64,000 bases of DNA from NCBI RefSeq assembly GCF_902459465.1, contig NC_047066.1:4996377-5060376 (forward strand), read 5' to 3'. The translations under genes were made by a program, and so were the position numbers. This document shows, in pieces, positions 48,801 through 58,100 of this stretch. Source of the stretch: Asterias rubens. Its lineage: Eukaryota; Echinodermata; Asteroidea; Forcipulatida; Asteriidae. The notes beneath the pieces were generated by a model that saw only the letters and a list, made by a program, of their open reading frames with translations, did not search any database and was not told the DNA's origin. Every line of letters begins with the position of its first letter. The stretch's first letter is position 1.

Positions 48801-49841
48801 ACATAATTTGCTGAAGTTCACGTATTTGCTCGCGTAACATGCAGCTAAACCGCCCTAATTTTCCTCGGTTGGTATTTTGAGTCTCAAATGAAGCATGCGG
48901 CAGGCCTGGAATTTTTATTTTGAGAGGGAAAGGCCATTTTCATTTTGCAAAGGGCACAGTGAAAAGTATATGGGAAAGCTTTGACGGGGCACCAAGGCCT
49001 ACAAGACCAGGGGCAACGGAAGCCATGGCCCTTGTGGCTTCTGTAATTCTAGGCCTGAAGCAGAAGATCAAGGGCATCCAGAGTAGAATCCTGACATCTT
49101 GCCGACCTTAAAAAATGTTTATAGGATTTGAGGCATTGCATGGTGAGGTATCAATATAATGACCCCTTGCATGCGCGTCACACGCGGCGACTGATGCAAC
49201 GCTGACCATGTTGGTGGGCAGTTAGGTTTACGTGTATTAATGCCGCGTCGCCTAAAATGCGCACTTCACTGCATAACGCAGAGTTATATATGAAAACGCA
49301 CAGTGAAATTGCCTACCAGTATGCCGCATTCAAGATTGTTCTGATGATGACGTCAGTTAAAATGGGTCAATATTTGGTTTGTGGTAACACCATGTGTGTA
49401 TCTACTTACCAGGTAGAATTTGTTCTAAGAGAACTGTCTTGCTTAATTCTACTACCGCGGAGTAGATTGTTCGGGTGTTCGGGAGACTTCTCAGTTCTGA
49501 AAAGAACTGTCCTGCTTGTTAACTATTACCTGGGCGGATGGTAAAGAAATAGGCTGGGACTACTACTTTAGCTTATAGGATCGTAATTAATTGTACTACC
49601 GCGGAGTCAGTTCTTTGGTTGGTCTCATTGTTTCGACTAGCTTGCTCTAGTCATCGTCAGGAGACTAAAAAATTTTAAAAAATGTATTTGTATACATGTT
49701 TTAACTGTTGCGTGAAGTACAAACAACTTGGGCTAGGTTGGGTTAACAAATTAGAATTACAACCAGACATTCCGATAAGAACCAGTTGTTATCTGATTCT
49801 TTGTTTATCTTATTTAATTTCTCTCAGTACATGGCGACTAG
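33398..49841 (+). CDS. Atypical TBC (Rab-GAP-like) and coiled-coil protein, unnamed
   Basis: Sixteen exons splice in frame to 617 residues: 33398-33469, 34330-34468, 35049-35309, 36103-36237, 36898-37127, 37945-38044, 38737-38814, 40781-40920, 41451-41519, 42258-42339, 44136-44253, 45344-45470, 46076-46159, 47493-47566, 48002-48132, 49828-49841. Residues about 130-385 resemble a TBC domain: ALPDRLRQITWRLFL corresponds to the usual entry (P-x-x-R-x-x-x-W), and GYLSLDAVMFVWDQYILG to the C-terminal D-x-x-x-x-x-W-D helix. The catalytic fingers are not evident: I see Q183 where the arginine of IxxDxxR would roughly fall, and LIDTDYM in place of YxQGM. Residues about 445-545 are highly charged (Glu, Lys, Gln, Arg) with heptad character, then a Pro/Ser/Ala linker and a final FMHGIKAVHGD. 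Start context is good (A at -3, G at +4). AATAAA at 50087 fits polyadenylation. I do not recognise the orthologue; Rab-GAP activity is doubtful and a scaffold role is inference. Confidence 0.8.
34545..34806. repeat. Minisatellite of CTTATAAGATTCTTAT units
   Basis: About ten degenerate copies of a roughly 20-bp unit such as CCTTATAAGATTCTTATTCA. Each contains the palindrome CTTATAAG. It lies in intron 2 of the TBC-like gene and decays toward its left end. Confidence 0.88.
35408..35733. repeat. MITE, family A
   Basis: It runs from CACTGGACACTATTGGCAAT to ACCAATAGTGTTCACTGCCT, with an internal deletion near the right side. It lies in intron 3 of the TBC-like gene. Confidence 0.88.
35757..35852 (-). 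repeat. tRNA-derived SINE, single minus copy
   Basis: GTTGAACAAAGAAACATTGA, a degenerate B box complement (TTTTAACCAACTACC) and CTGAGCTAACTAGCCCTA match the minus half of the inverted pair at 20149-20346. Confidence 0.78.
36330..36840. repeat. Tandem duplication, about 250-bp unit x2
   Basis: Two adjacent copies share TTTGATCAAGAATGACACCT, AGATGGAAGATGGAGGATAC and GAGATGCCATCTGTTGAAG. They lie in intron 4 of the TBC-like gene, ending 60 bases before exon 5. Open frames on either strand follow from the duplication. Confidence 0.85.
37363..37733. repeat. MITE, family A (divergent)
   Basis: It starts TTAAAGGCACTGTACACGTT and ends TTACTAAAGTGTTCCCTTTAA, in intron 5 of the TBC-like gene. Confidence 0.85.
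38885..39425. repeat. Palindromic tRNA-core element interrupted by a family E MITE
   Basis: The outer arms are ACACCGATGTGTGTTAGCAC and CTAACACACATTGGTGT, then TTTCCTGAGTTCTGTGAAAA against TTTTTCACAGAACTCAGGAAA. A minus-strand tRNA-like core (GGGATTCGAACCCACGACC, CTTACCAACTAGACCAC) lies inside. A family E MITE (about 39050-39286, GGGCCCAATTTCATAGAGCT to AGCTCTATGAAATTGGCCC) is inserted into it. It lies in intron 7 of the TBC-like gene. Confidence 0.85.
39852..40018. repeat. MITE with ends GGCCAAGTCACACAG
   Basis: AAGGCCAAGTCACACAG is reflected as CTGTGTGACTTGGCCTT, with AACGATAAAAATGCA / TGCATTTTTATTGTT inside. It lies in intron 7 of the TBC-like gene. Confidence 0.9.
40060..40271. repeat. 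MITE with perfect 18-bp inverted repeats
   Basis: TATAGACCGTATTGAATA at the left and TATTCAATACGGTCTATA at the right enclose a GC-rich interior. The outermost TA on both sides could be a TA target duplication, as in Tc1/mariner-type elements. Confidence 0.92.
41805..42184. repeat. MITE, family A
   Basis: It starts TTAAAGACACTGGACACC and ends AATAGTATCCAGTGCCTTTA. It lies in intron 9 of the TBC-like gene. Confidence 0.88.
42761..43105. repeat. Tandem duplication, about 170-bp unit x2
   Basis: Shared words include CTGAAATGTTGTGATCTTGC, TGTTTTGATTTTTGTTGAG and ATGAATCATTTTTCATTGA. It is AT-rich and in intron 10 of the TBC-like gene. Confidence 0.85.
43186..43490. repeat. tRNA-core palindromic element, second copy
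   Basis: GTGGGATTCGAACCCACGAC and CTTACCAACTAGACTACCGA form the minus-strand tRNA-like core, preceded by ACACCGATGTGTGTTAGCAC. The start of another copy of the same arm lies at 43446-43490 in the same orientation. Confidence 0.8.
43492..43755. repeat. Tandem duplication, about 130-bp unit x2
   Basis: Two adjacent units begin TATATATTTTTATGTCATAT and end AACCTATAGGCCTAGCATA (first) or nearly so (second). A few indels separate them. Confidence 0.92.
44621..44954. repeat. MITE, family A (minus orientation), inside a family B remnant
   Basis: It runs from TTAAAGGCAGTGGACACTAT to AATGTCCACTGCCTTTAA and is preceded by GTGTTGGTTCTGAAAAGAAC of family B. TTAA is present at both edges. It lies in intron 11 of the TBC-like gene. 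Confidence 0.92.
45025..45178. repeat. Palindromic MITE, family B (intact)
   Basis: AAGAGAGGTTTGTGGTAGCA at the left pairs with GGTGTTACCGCAAACCTCTCTT at the right (shown in part), and TGAGTACTGTTGGTTCTGAA with TTCAGAACCAACACTTCTCA. It is the clearest copy of this family. Confidence 0.9.
45722..45815 (+). repeat. SINE 3' end with (ATT)n microsatellite
   Basis: GTGCCTTGAGGCCTGGCATA, GCGCTATACAAATAC and then about 15 ATT units. The same type of tail occurs near 9755-9813, 40505-40566, 40645-40703 and 55915-55990. Confidence 0.8.
47013..47402. repeat. MITE, family A (minus orientation)
   Basis: It runs from TTTAAAGGCAGTGGACACTA to ATAGTGTCCACTGTCTTTAA. It contains the central palindrome CGAGACCTCAAG / TTGAGGTCTCG. 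It lies in intron 13 of the TBC-like gene. Confidence 0.93.
47790..47900. repeat. Hairpin with GCCTGACGTTTCGACCCTAG arms
   Basis: GCCTGACGTTTCGACCCTAG at the left pairs with CTAGGGTCGGAACATCAGGC at the right, with GCAGAGTCTTTCT / AGAAAGACTCTGC inside. It is just upstream of exon 15 of the TBC-like gene. Confidence 0.9.
48182..48295. repeat. Hairpin with GGCTATGGGCGCA arms
   Basis: AAGGCTATGGGCGCA pairs with TGCGCCCATAGCCT, and outside it ACGTCACAATGCTAACCC with GGGTAAGAATTATGACGT. It starts 50 bases after exon 15 of the TBC-like gene. Confidence 0.88.
48315..48860. repeat. Foldback element, nested arms
   Basis: The ends GGTTTAGCTGCACGTTATAC and GCGTAACATGCAGCTAAACC pair, and so do the inner blocks GGGGCCATTCATAATTGTC and GATTATGAATGACCCC. 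The nested design suggests one element inserted into another. Confidence 0.8.
49373..49670 (+). repeat. 300-bp dispersed repeat
   Basis: It starts TTTGGTTTGTGGTAACACCA and ends with CTAGCTTGCTCTAGTCATCG, the same layout as 30087-30400. It lies in the last intron of the TBC-like gene, about 160 bases before the terminal exon. Confidence 0.88.
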
Positions 49842-50086
49842 GCGACACAAATAATGAATCGCAAGCAGCTGGTACCGGTTAGCAACGCCAACCTACTGTG
49901 CGAGAGGAGGCAGGAACCAGGTCATATCATGAGCAGTATCAAAAAGTCCAGTTATGGGCCAAAGCTCGCATGACGACCATCTCCCTGGAAGCCAGTCTTT
50001 ACTATGGTCACGAGTTCCTGGCATTCGTTAGTTTTTCCCAAATGGTCATTGTGTGAACTCGGCCTAGACTAATTGTTGTGAGCATC

Positions 50087-50092
50087 AATAAA
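50087..50092 (+). terminator. Candidate polyadenylation signal of the TBC-like gene
   Basis: AATAAA lies 246 bases after the stop codon at 49841, followed by a T/G-rich stretch. This is the first hexamer downstream. Confidence 0.5.
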
Positions 50093-51000
50093 TTACATTC
50101 AAAACAACAAGATTTATGGTGGTAACAGTTTTGAAAATAGGTTTTTTTGACTAGTCTCTGGAATAAGGCGTCTGTTTGTAGCTGGTTAGTCTTGTCTAAA
50201 CATGTGCCTTGAGACAGTCTCTCAAACCGGGATGTCTCCATGGTATCGTCGTAATCCTTTTAGATTTGTTTCCATTGTGCACTTTTTCGAACCCTACATG
50301 GAGTGCGACCATCTTGTTTAACTCCAATTTATTGTGTGTGGTGATTGCGCGGCCAGAAGCATTGGCCTCAAGTTCTTATATGCTCATTTTCAGTACCTTA
50401 GAGCCATTGGACACTTTCGAAAAATTGGAAACAGAAAAACAACAAAAAGTTCACATATTTACAAATAACTTACAGGGTTTACAGAATGTAATGGTGAAAG
50501 ACTTCTCTTGAAATATTATTCCATGAAATGCTTTATTTTTTGAGAAAACATTAAAACAATATAATTTCTCTGTATCGAGATTTACTGACTTATTTTAAAC
50601 ACATGTCATGACACGGCGAAATGTGCGGAAACAAAGGTGGGTTTTCTCATTATTTTCTCCCGACTCCGATGACCGATTGAGCCTAAATTTTCACGGGTTT
50701 GTTATTTTATATGTAAGTTGTGATACACGAAGTGTGGGCCTTGGACAATACTGTTTACAGAAAGTGTCCAATGGCTTTAAGGAGAGTGAGGACAAAACAA
50801 AAAGGGAAAACAAAGGACTCCGAAGGGAAATTCTAAAGACGGGGGTGCTCCACAAGGAATTGTGTGTGCAAAGTCTATGGGAATCTGCTAAATGCAGGGA
50901 CAAGGAAAGGACAAAAGAAAGCTCCACAAGGATTTTTTTCTTGTGAAAACATGGTTGACTATTTGGAGTGTGGATTTGAATCCCGGTCATGAGAAATGGT

Positions 51001-51375
51001 AACCTGCGAGGGTAAAGATTGTTTGGTGAGCAACCTGTATGCCAATTTGACTGCCGGTGCTGCATACTCCACAGGAGTTGAGTAATGGTAACCTGCGAGG
51101 GTAAAGATTGTTGATGTGAATGGTGAGCAACCTGTATGCCAATTTGACTGCCGGTGCTGCATACTCCACAGGAGTTAAGTAATGGTAACCTGCGAGGGTA
51201 AAGATTGGTAATGTGAATGGTGAGCAACCTGTACGCCAATTTGACTGCCGGTGCTGCATACTCCACAGGAGTTAAGTAATGGTAACCTGCGAGGGTAAAG
51301 ATTGTTGATGTGAATGGTGAGCAACCTGTACGCCAATTTGACTGCCGGTGCTGCATACTCCACAGGAGTTGAATT
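51001..51375. repeat. Tandem array, 97-bp unit, about 4 copies
   Basis: AACCTGCGAGGGTAAAGATT recurs at 51001, 51090, 51187 and 51284. The first unit lacks about 8 bases. Each unit also has GACTGCCGGTGCTGCATACT. Overlapping minus-strand frames here encode repeat peptides only. Confidence 0.95.
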
Positions 51376-51511
51376 GGTTTCAGCATTGCTCTATGGTTTC
51401 AGAAATACTTGAGGCCCAATGAACAGGGGTAGTAGTAGATGAAGTAGTAGTAGATGATGGTATGACACAATTATTGTGCCTATTTAAAGGGTCTATGTAA
51501 CTTTTGTAGGA

Positions 51512-51840
51512 CAAAAAACACAATGTCCACAGATTTACGTTAAACTTACACAGTTTGAAGATAATGATAGTAGAAAGCTTCCCTGAAAATATTACGTGCT
51601 GAGGTGCTGTATTTTTGGGAAATGGGTAATACAATGTCATGAAAATAATTTTCGTCATATGAGACGAATTTTTTAAAAATAATTTACAAACGTATTTTCA
51701 TGACATTGTTTTACTCATTTCTCAAAATCTACAGCACCTCAGTAAATAATATTTGAAGGGAAGCTTTCCACTATCATTATCTTCAAACCCTGTAAGCTAA
51801 ATGTAAATCTATGGACATTTTGAAAAGGTACCCAAATCCT
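51512..51840. repeat. Foldback element, family C
   Basis: AATGTCCACAGATTTACGTT at the left pairs with ATGTAAATCTATGGACATT at the right, with AGTTTGAAGATAATGATAGT / ACTATCATTATCTTCAAAC inside. Confidence 0.9.
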
Positions 51841-54200
51841 TTAAGATAAGTGCCTATTAATTAAGTGCCTATCATTAAAACAAAGTCTGGTCTCCTTTTA
51901 GGTATAACGATTAGATTACCCTTTGCATTGTGTACACTGGGAACCGGACTTTATATGTAAATACTATGTAAATATAAACGGGGAAGAGTGCAATAAACAA
52001 TATTGTGTTGTCTTTGATATTTAGGTTTTTCTCAGTTTGTTTTAATTCCAAATATAAGTTTACTATTTGAGTTGTAAATTAATTCTTCATAATTCAGATG
52101 ATACAATTACAAAAATGGCATGGGAGAAATATTTACAAAAATATTTTGATGATTGTCATAGCTCAAAGTGACAATAATAGTCATAATATATATTTATACC
52201 ACCCTTTAATACTATATTTCTAAGCGCTATGGTGCTGGTGTCCTTGAAGACTTTAGTAAACCAGGGCAACAACACCAAATTCAAAGAACATATTTTAAAC
52301 AAACTAAGCAAAAGAAAAAACAGAAATAAACATGAGAAAGTTAAACAAATAACAGAAAAGCAGACATTGATAAAGTGCTGATATACCCTCAAATCTAACC
52401 AATTATAAGTTCTTACTTACAAATATGTTAGAGCAATAACTATCAAATTAGAGCATACAAAATACCCAAAGGATTTGGAAATACTTGTATAAATTAAGTT
52501 AGGGTAAATTTTCCAAGCGAAAAAGCAAAATAAAGACTAAAGTTAGGGTAAAATTTTTCGAGCGAAAGAGCAAAATAAAGACTCAATTTACAAATACAAC
52601 TATACTTTTTGTAATAAGGTTCAGCAGTATAGTTTTGAGTAGCTGGATAAAATAAAGGTAAATAGTTACACTTTTCCCCTTTAAACTGTAATCTTTAAAG
52701 TGCAATATAAATGTTGATGCAAGTAAATGTAATGGTCTCTCTTGTCAAGTTTTTCACCTCAGTGGACTCCAGTTCGAATCCCACCTTCGCCCTAAAGCCT
52801 TGCATGAAGATTGGGTTTTCAGGTCTCTACCTAAAGCGTGGATTTTTCCCTATTTTGGGTTTTCCTCCAAACATCTAAAACTGAACATTTCGTCTCACTT
52901 CCCTACTGGAGGTATAATGAAATAAATAAGTCAAAGTTTTAAAAAGTACGTTAAAAACCCTGTGGAAAACAAAGTGGCTCGAAGCAGCTTGTACCAATCC
53001 CCTGCAAATGGAATGAGGCTCATGTGATCTACTTCATTGGAACAAATCCTTAAAATTTACCCAGTAAGTTTCCCTTGTGGTTTATTATTTGATATCTGAA
53101 ACAAAAAAGCCACATCCCCTTAAGGTGATCCCCTCGCTTCCTCTTTCAAAGTTGTATCGAAAACTTGGGTGTGATCCCTGGCTACAATTATATGGCAGCT
53201 AACAGCTGTATGGCTTCTGACTGGCACCCCTGAAAAAAGATATTAACAAAATAGGGGGACCACCAACATAAGCCTAGACAGCTCAGTTGGTAGTGCACCG
53301 GCATGTTCGCACAAAGGTCATAAGTTGAAATCCCACTCAAGTCAACTCCCAACTGTTCTGTTCCACCCCAAATCATTAAAAATTTACCCAGTCAGTTTCC
53401 CTTATGGTTTATCATTTGATACACACATATGGAACTCTATAACCTTTGAAGTGCAACACCTACGTATGATAATACAAGTATCATTTTTAAAACAAAAAGT
53501 TCAACCCTGTGGGACAACATTTTAAGTTTTGTTAGTATTGCAAGCACATGCAATTTGTAGGTATATACTCATGGCGCTTTTAACATTGTTCAAAGATGAC
53601 AAAAGCTTAAACTTTTATCTTCATGAAGTTGCAGACTTGTTAAAATCCTGCCTTTTGAGCTATTTCCCTGTACTGAGAATACAATGCTCATTGAAATCTC
53701 AAATTCCATCATTTCAACATATCTCTCAAATTTGGATCTTGGTACAGACATTTTTATCAGCAATTATGAACCCTAATCTCTGATTATTTCACAAAGTAAA
53801 CTTGACCGAGTTTGGAGACTGCAGTGAGCGTTTTCTCCCCATTGTTCCTGACTGTAACTGATATCGATCCTGTTGGCCATTGTCTCCAAGGGTATGTTCA
53901 GACAGTGTACTAACTTAACCTATTCAACTTTACAGGGTGGTCGTAAAAAATTTCGTTCAGTACAGACAGCACCGGATATGGTCTTTTTTTATTCTGTCCC
54001 CACACAGTGTCAAAAGATAAACCCAAAGTCGTCTAAAGAGAAACCCCCTAGCTCGACAGTCTAACTTTTATTTGTTAAACCCAATTGTGTCTTACTTTAG
54101 AACTGTTCAGACACAGAGTGGAACCCGAGTTAAACCGACTTTGGTACTGTGTCTGAACGACCTCTAAAACTAACTTGTTTCTGGGTGGTACAAATATTTT

Positions 54201-54622
54201 GCTTTTGACCTTTGGCATTTGATAGCATTCTTAGAAAGGGTCAGAGATAAGTTTGTTGAATTGAAAACAAAAGGATTTGAATGAATGTTAGCTTTTGACC
54301 TTTGATAACATTCTCAGAAAGGGTCAGAGATATGTTTGTTGAATTGGAAACAAAAGGATTTGAATGAATGTTAGCTTTTGACCTTTGATAGCATTCTTAG
54401 AAAGGGTCAGAGATATGTTTGTTGAATTGGAAACAAAAGGATTTGAATGAATGTTAGCTTTTGACCTTTGATAACATTCTCAGAAAGGGTCAGAGATAAG
54501 TTTGTTGAATTGGAAACAAAAGGATTTGAATGAATGTTAGCTTTTGACCTTTGATAACATTCTCAGAAAGGGTCAGAGATAAGTTTGTTGAAATGGAAAC
54601 AAAAGGATTTGAATGAATCTTA
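54201..54622. repeat. Tandem array, 83-bp unit, 5 copies
   Basis: GCTTTTGACCTTTGATAACA or a near form starts at 54201, 54291, 54374, 54457 and 54540. The first unit is 90 bp and most diverged. Related degraded units continue to about 54960. Confidence 0.94.
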
Positions 54623-55140
54623 AAGCTGACGATGTAATCATTGTCTGCGACTAATGATATCTCAGTGTGAAGATTGTTGCTGTAATTGACAGATAAAGAT
54701 GTCAAGTTCGTCAATACTTGTGCAAAACTGATAATGCCGGCATTGAAAAACTACTGCCTAAACAATTGAATTGAGAAATGATGATGTATCAATGTCAAGT
54801 TCGTTAATATTTGTGAGAAACTGATAGGTCCCGAATTGAAAACAAAGGGATTGGAATGAATGTTGTCTTAAAAGTGAGGATGTATCAATGTCTAGTTTGT
54901 TAATATGTGTGAGGAACTGATAAAGCAGGCATTGACAAAATACGTCCAAAACCATTTCATTATTGCATCATAAAAAAGGCTTGGGTATCAGAAGGTCACA
55001 AAAAAAGAGTCCGTTATCGGAGGGTGAGTTCTCTCTTTAATTCCTGCAATATAAGCATCTGCTTCACGCCTTGACTCTTAATGCAGGCATTGACAAATTA
55101 CTGCCTAAACTGTTACATTATAGCCTAAATAAAAAAACGG

Positions 55141-58100
55141 TTATCGGAAAGTGAGTTTTCTCTTTAATTCCTGCAACATAAGCGTCCTCTCTATGCCTTG
55201 ATTCTTAAAGATAGATCTGTTCTCCTGAGCTCGCCGAGCGAGGTAGGGAAGGAGGTCTTCTATTGGGCCATACGGGGAAGACTTGTAGACGAGGTAACCC
55301 TCGCGACCTAGGTCGAAAAATAATAATAAACAATAGTTAATAGTTATGCAGTAAAGTGAATAAGTTATCACACAAGCGCGACAAATTTTAACGCTTCTGC
55401 GTCCCATATCCAACAAGTCCAAAGTTGTGACGCTTGTGTCCTTAAGACAAGATCCAAGATTGCTTTGGCCTGAGAGAAACCAAGTATGTGTACAATGTAC
55501 ATCCCTTACCCCTAAAAAACTGTACAATTGGGTCTCATAAATCATAGCTATGTGTACATTGCTCAGGGGTCCTTGGAGATGCCCATCAGTATTAAAACGT
55601 TGAAGTAGTGTTTATTAAGAAACCATTTTCTTACTTAGGGCGTCGTGGCTGAGCAGATAAGAGCACCTTACTCAAGCTCTTGTGATTTTGTTCAGCAGCA
55701 GAGTGTGGGTTCGGGAGTCGTGACTTTTGTTTCCCTTAGCATGACACTTAACTACATGCTTCTCTCCACCCAGGGGTAAATGGGTACCTTTGAGGGCAGA
55801 GATGGTTCTTGTGATTGATTTAGCCGAGTAGCGCATATTTGTTGCACAGGCTGTATACCCCCCAGGGAGCTGAGATGGTTTAAGGAATGAATTAAGGCCC
55901 AGTGACCAGAGGTAATAATGTGGAAGCGCTTAGAGATGCCCTTCAGGTAGGCAAAGCGCTGTAAAAACTGGTTATTATTATTATTATTAATAGTGTAAAT
56001 GTCTTACCTAGCGCATAGGTGATGTGGTCCGCCATACCCAAAACTTGACCGAAGATAACCTCACCAGATGTACGAGATAGTCCCAACGCCTGCATCCTAA
56101 AAAAAAAGGGGGGGGTGGGAGACTCTATCATTAAAATCAAGAAACACTTTCAAGCAGGAGGTTGGTTTACATAATACTTGAAAATTGTAGGCTTTTGGCA
56201 TTAGGCACTTTACAAAAATCTTTATTATTATAAGGGGTGAACAAAGAAACATTGACAAGAGCTGGATTCGAACCAACAACCTCTGGATTAACTAATCACC
56301 AGCGCTTTAAAAGCCATGTTGGCAATTTCCATAGCTCAGTTGGTAGAGTGCCAGTGTGGCAGGAGATTCTGGTGCCCCCCCCCTCCCACAGCGAACTATG
56401 TACAACATTCTTCTGATAGCGCCCTCTTTTGAACCATCCTCTTCCAACCCACGACAATTTCCCATGAGGGGGACAGAATCTCTGGTGGATGGAATTCCCT
56501 GGGACAGCAGCATTTTAATATTCATGTTTCATGTTCATATCCTGTAAATTTGTCTTTGTTCAACCCCCCATCATTTAAAATCCACCCAGTCACTTTCCCT
56601 TGTGGTTTATTATTTGATACTTAAAATTGAGTGACTAGGGTCATTTCCAAATTAAATGGCTTGTGGCTGCGGCTGGATTGCCACGTAACATGCAGTGAAG
56701 CAAAGGTTGGCCTTGGCAACAGCCACATCCACCAATCTAGACACAGCCAATTGTCTTACTTTAATGCTGCTTTCCGTACTGACTCTTCGTTGTGAGTTGC
56801 TACAATGATTGCACATTTGCCAGGATTCTTGTGTGCGCGAGTCAGCATGAAGTCAACGGCGTTGTTGTACATCTCGCTCGTAGCTTCAACGCTTGGATGG
56901 CATGGATCTTTACAGAGGGAGAAAACAAAATGTTCAAAAAACTCTTTCACGAAAACCCAGTTCCATCCCTGGTGAAATCTTTATAGTATAAACAGGCCTC
57001 GAAATAACCCACAGCAATTTTTGTACGACTCAAAACACAAACATCAACAGGGGCCAATTTCATAGAGCTGCTTAAGCAACAAATTTGCTTAAGCACGAAA
57101 ATAGCTCGCTTGTTTTACACATGTTACTGGCAAAAATTTCATGCCATATACATTGCTTGTGACTGTTATTTAGCTGTTGTTTATTTAGCATAACGATTGA
57201 GTTGAGTCTTGGCCGGTAATCTGATTTTACAAAGCAAGGATTTTTGTGCTTAAGCAAAATTTTGTGCTTAAGCAGCCCTATGAAATTGGGCCCAGATTTA
57301 CATTCAACCTACATGGTTCAATAAGGTGCTATGGTACATTGAGAAATAAGTAAAACAATTAAAAAAAAAAAATAACTTTTTCTCAGTGAGACGGATATTA
57401 TTTTAGCAAGTTCAGAGGGTTTACCTGACTCTCCTGAAAACAATGATCTGTGATTCTCCCTTAAAAAACTTATAAACTAATAAAGCTGACACTTCTGCAG
57501 GCAAATTATACTACATAGGGCCTATGTAATCTTCATTCAAAAATGTCATGGCCAAAAACTTGATCTACAAACGGTATCAAAACCGTTTAAAGAACCGTTT
57601 ATTTTACCTTCCAATTGATGCTTCTCAGCATAATCTTTCTCTCCATCTAGATAGGCTCCTCTGACTATTTTAACTCCAAAACATAAACCCTGTTGCTCTG
57701 CCCACTGCAAGTCCTTTTTGAGTTCGTCAAAGCTTTTCTAAGGAGAAATGTAGAAATGTTACTCAATTTAAATAAATTAAATTAAATTAAATTCAACATT
57801 TATTTCATACTACTCTTCTCAAACATTATACAAACCGCTACATAGATAAGCAAAATTATACACACATAAGATGTAGGGAAAATAGTTAATCGATGTAAAC
57901 CAAAATAAAGAGAGTATGGGGCTGTCAGATTAAGTCTTGTAGAAGACAGCCTAGACTGACAAACTACTAACAAGGAGACAAGACAAACAGGTAACAAGGA
58001 AACATAATAAAAACTAGACTGGGTTGCTATGAGAGAAATGTGTATTAAAAATGGCGACTGACTACAGAGATTTAAGCGTGTGGAATTTTCCTGAAGCATC

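Larger units (their letters stand above)
49842..55140. other. Intergenic region between convergent TBC-like gene and PRODH2
   Basis: It contains a candidate AATAAA for the TBC-like gene at 50087, a 97-bp tandem array, a family C foldback, a degenerate tRNA-like block near 52740-52795, a SINE copy near 53275-53350 and an 83-bp tandem array. The open frames here are short, without domain signals, and follow the repeats. No gene is recognised. Confidence 0.65.

Noticed and set aside
50691..51386. A 231-residue minus-strand open frame
   Set aside because: Most of it is the translation of the 97-bp tandem array; no start context or domain supports a gene.
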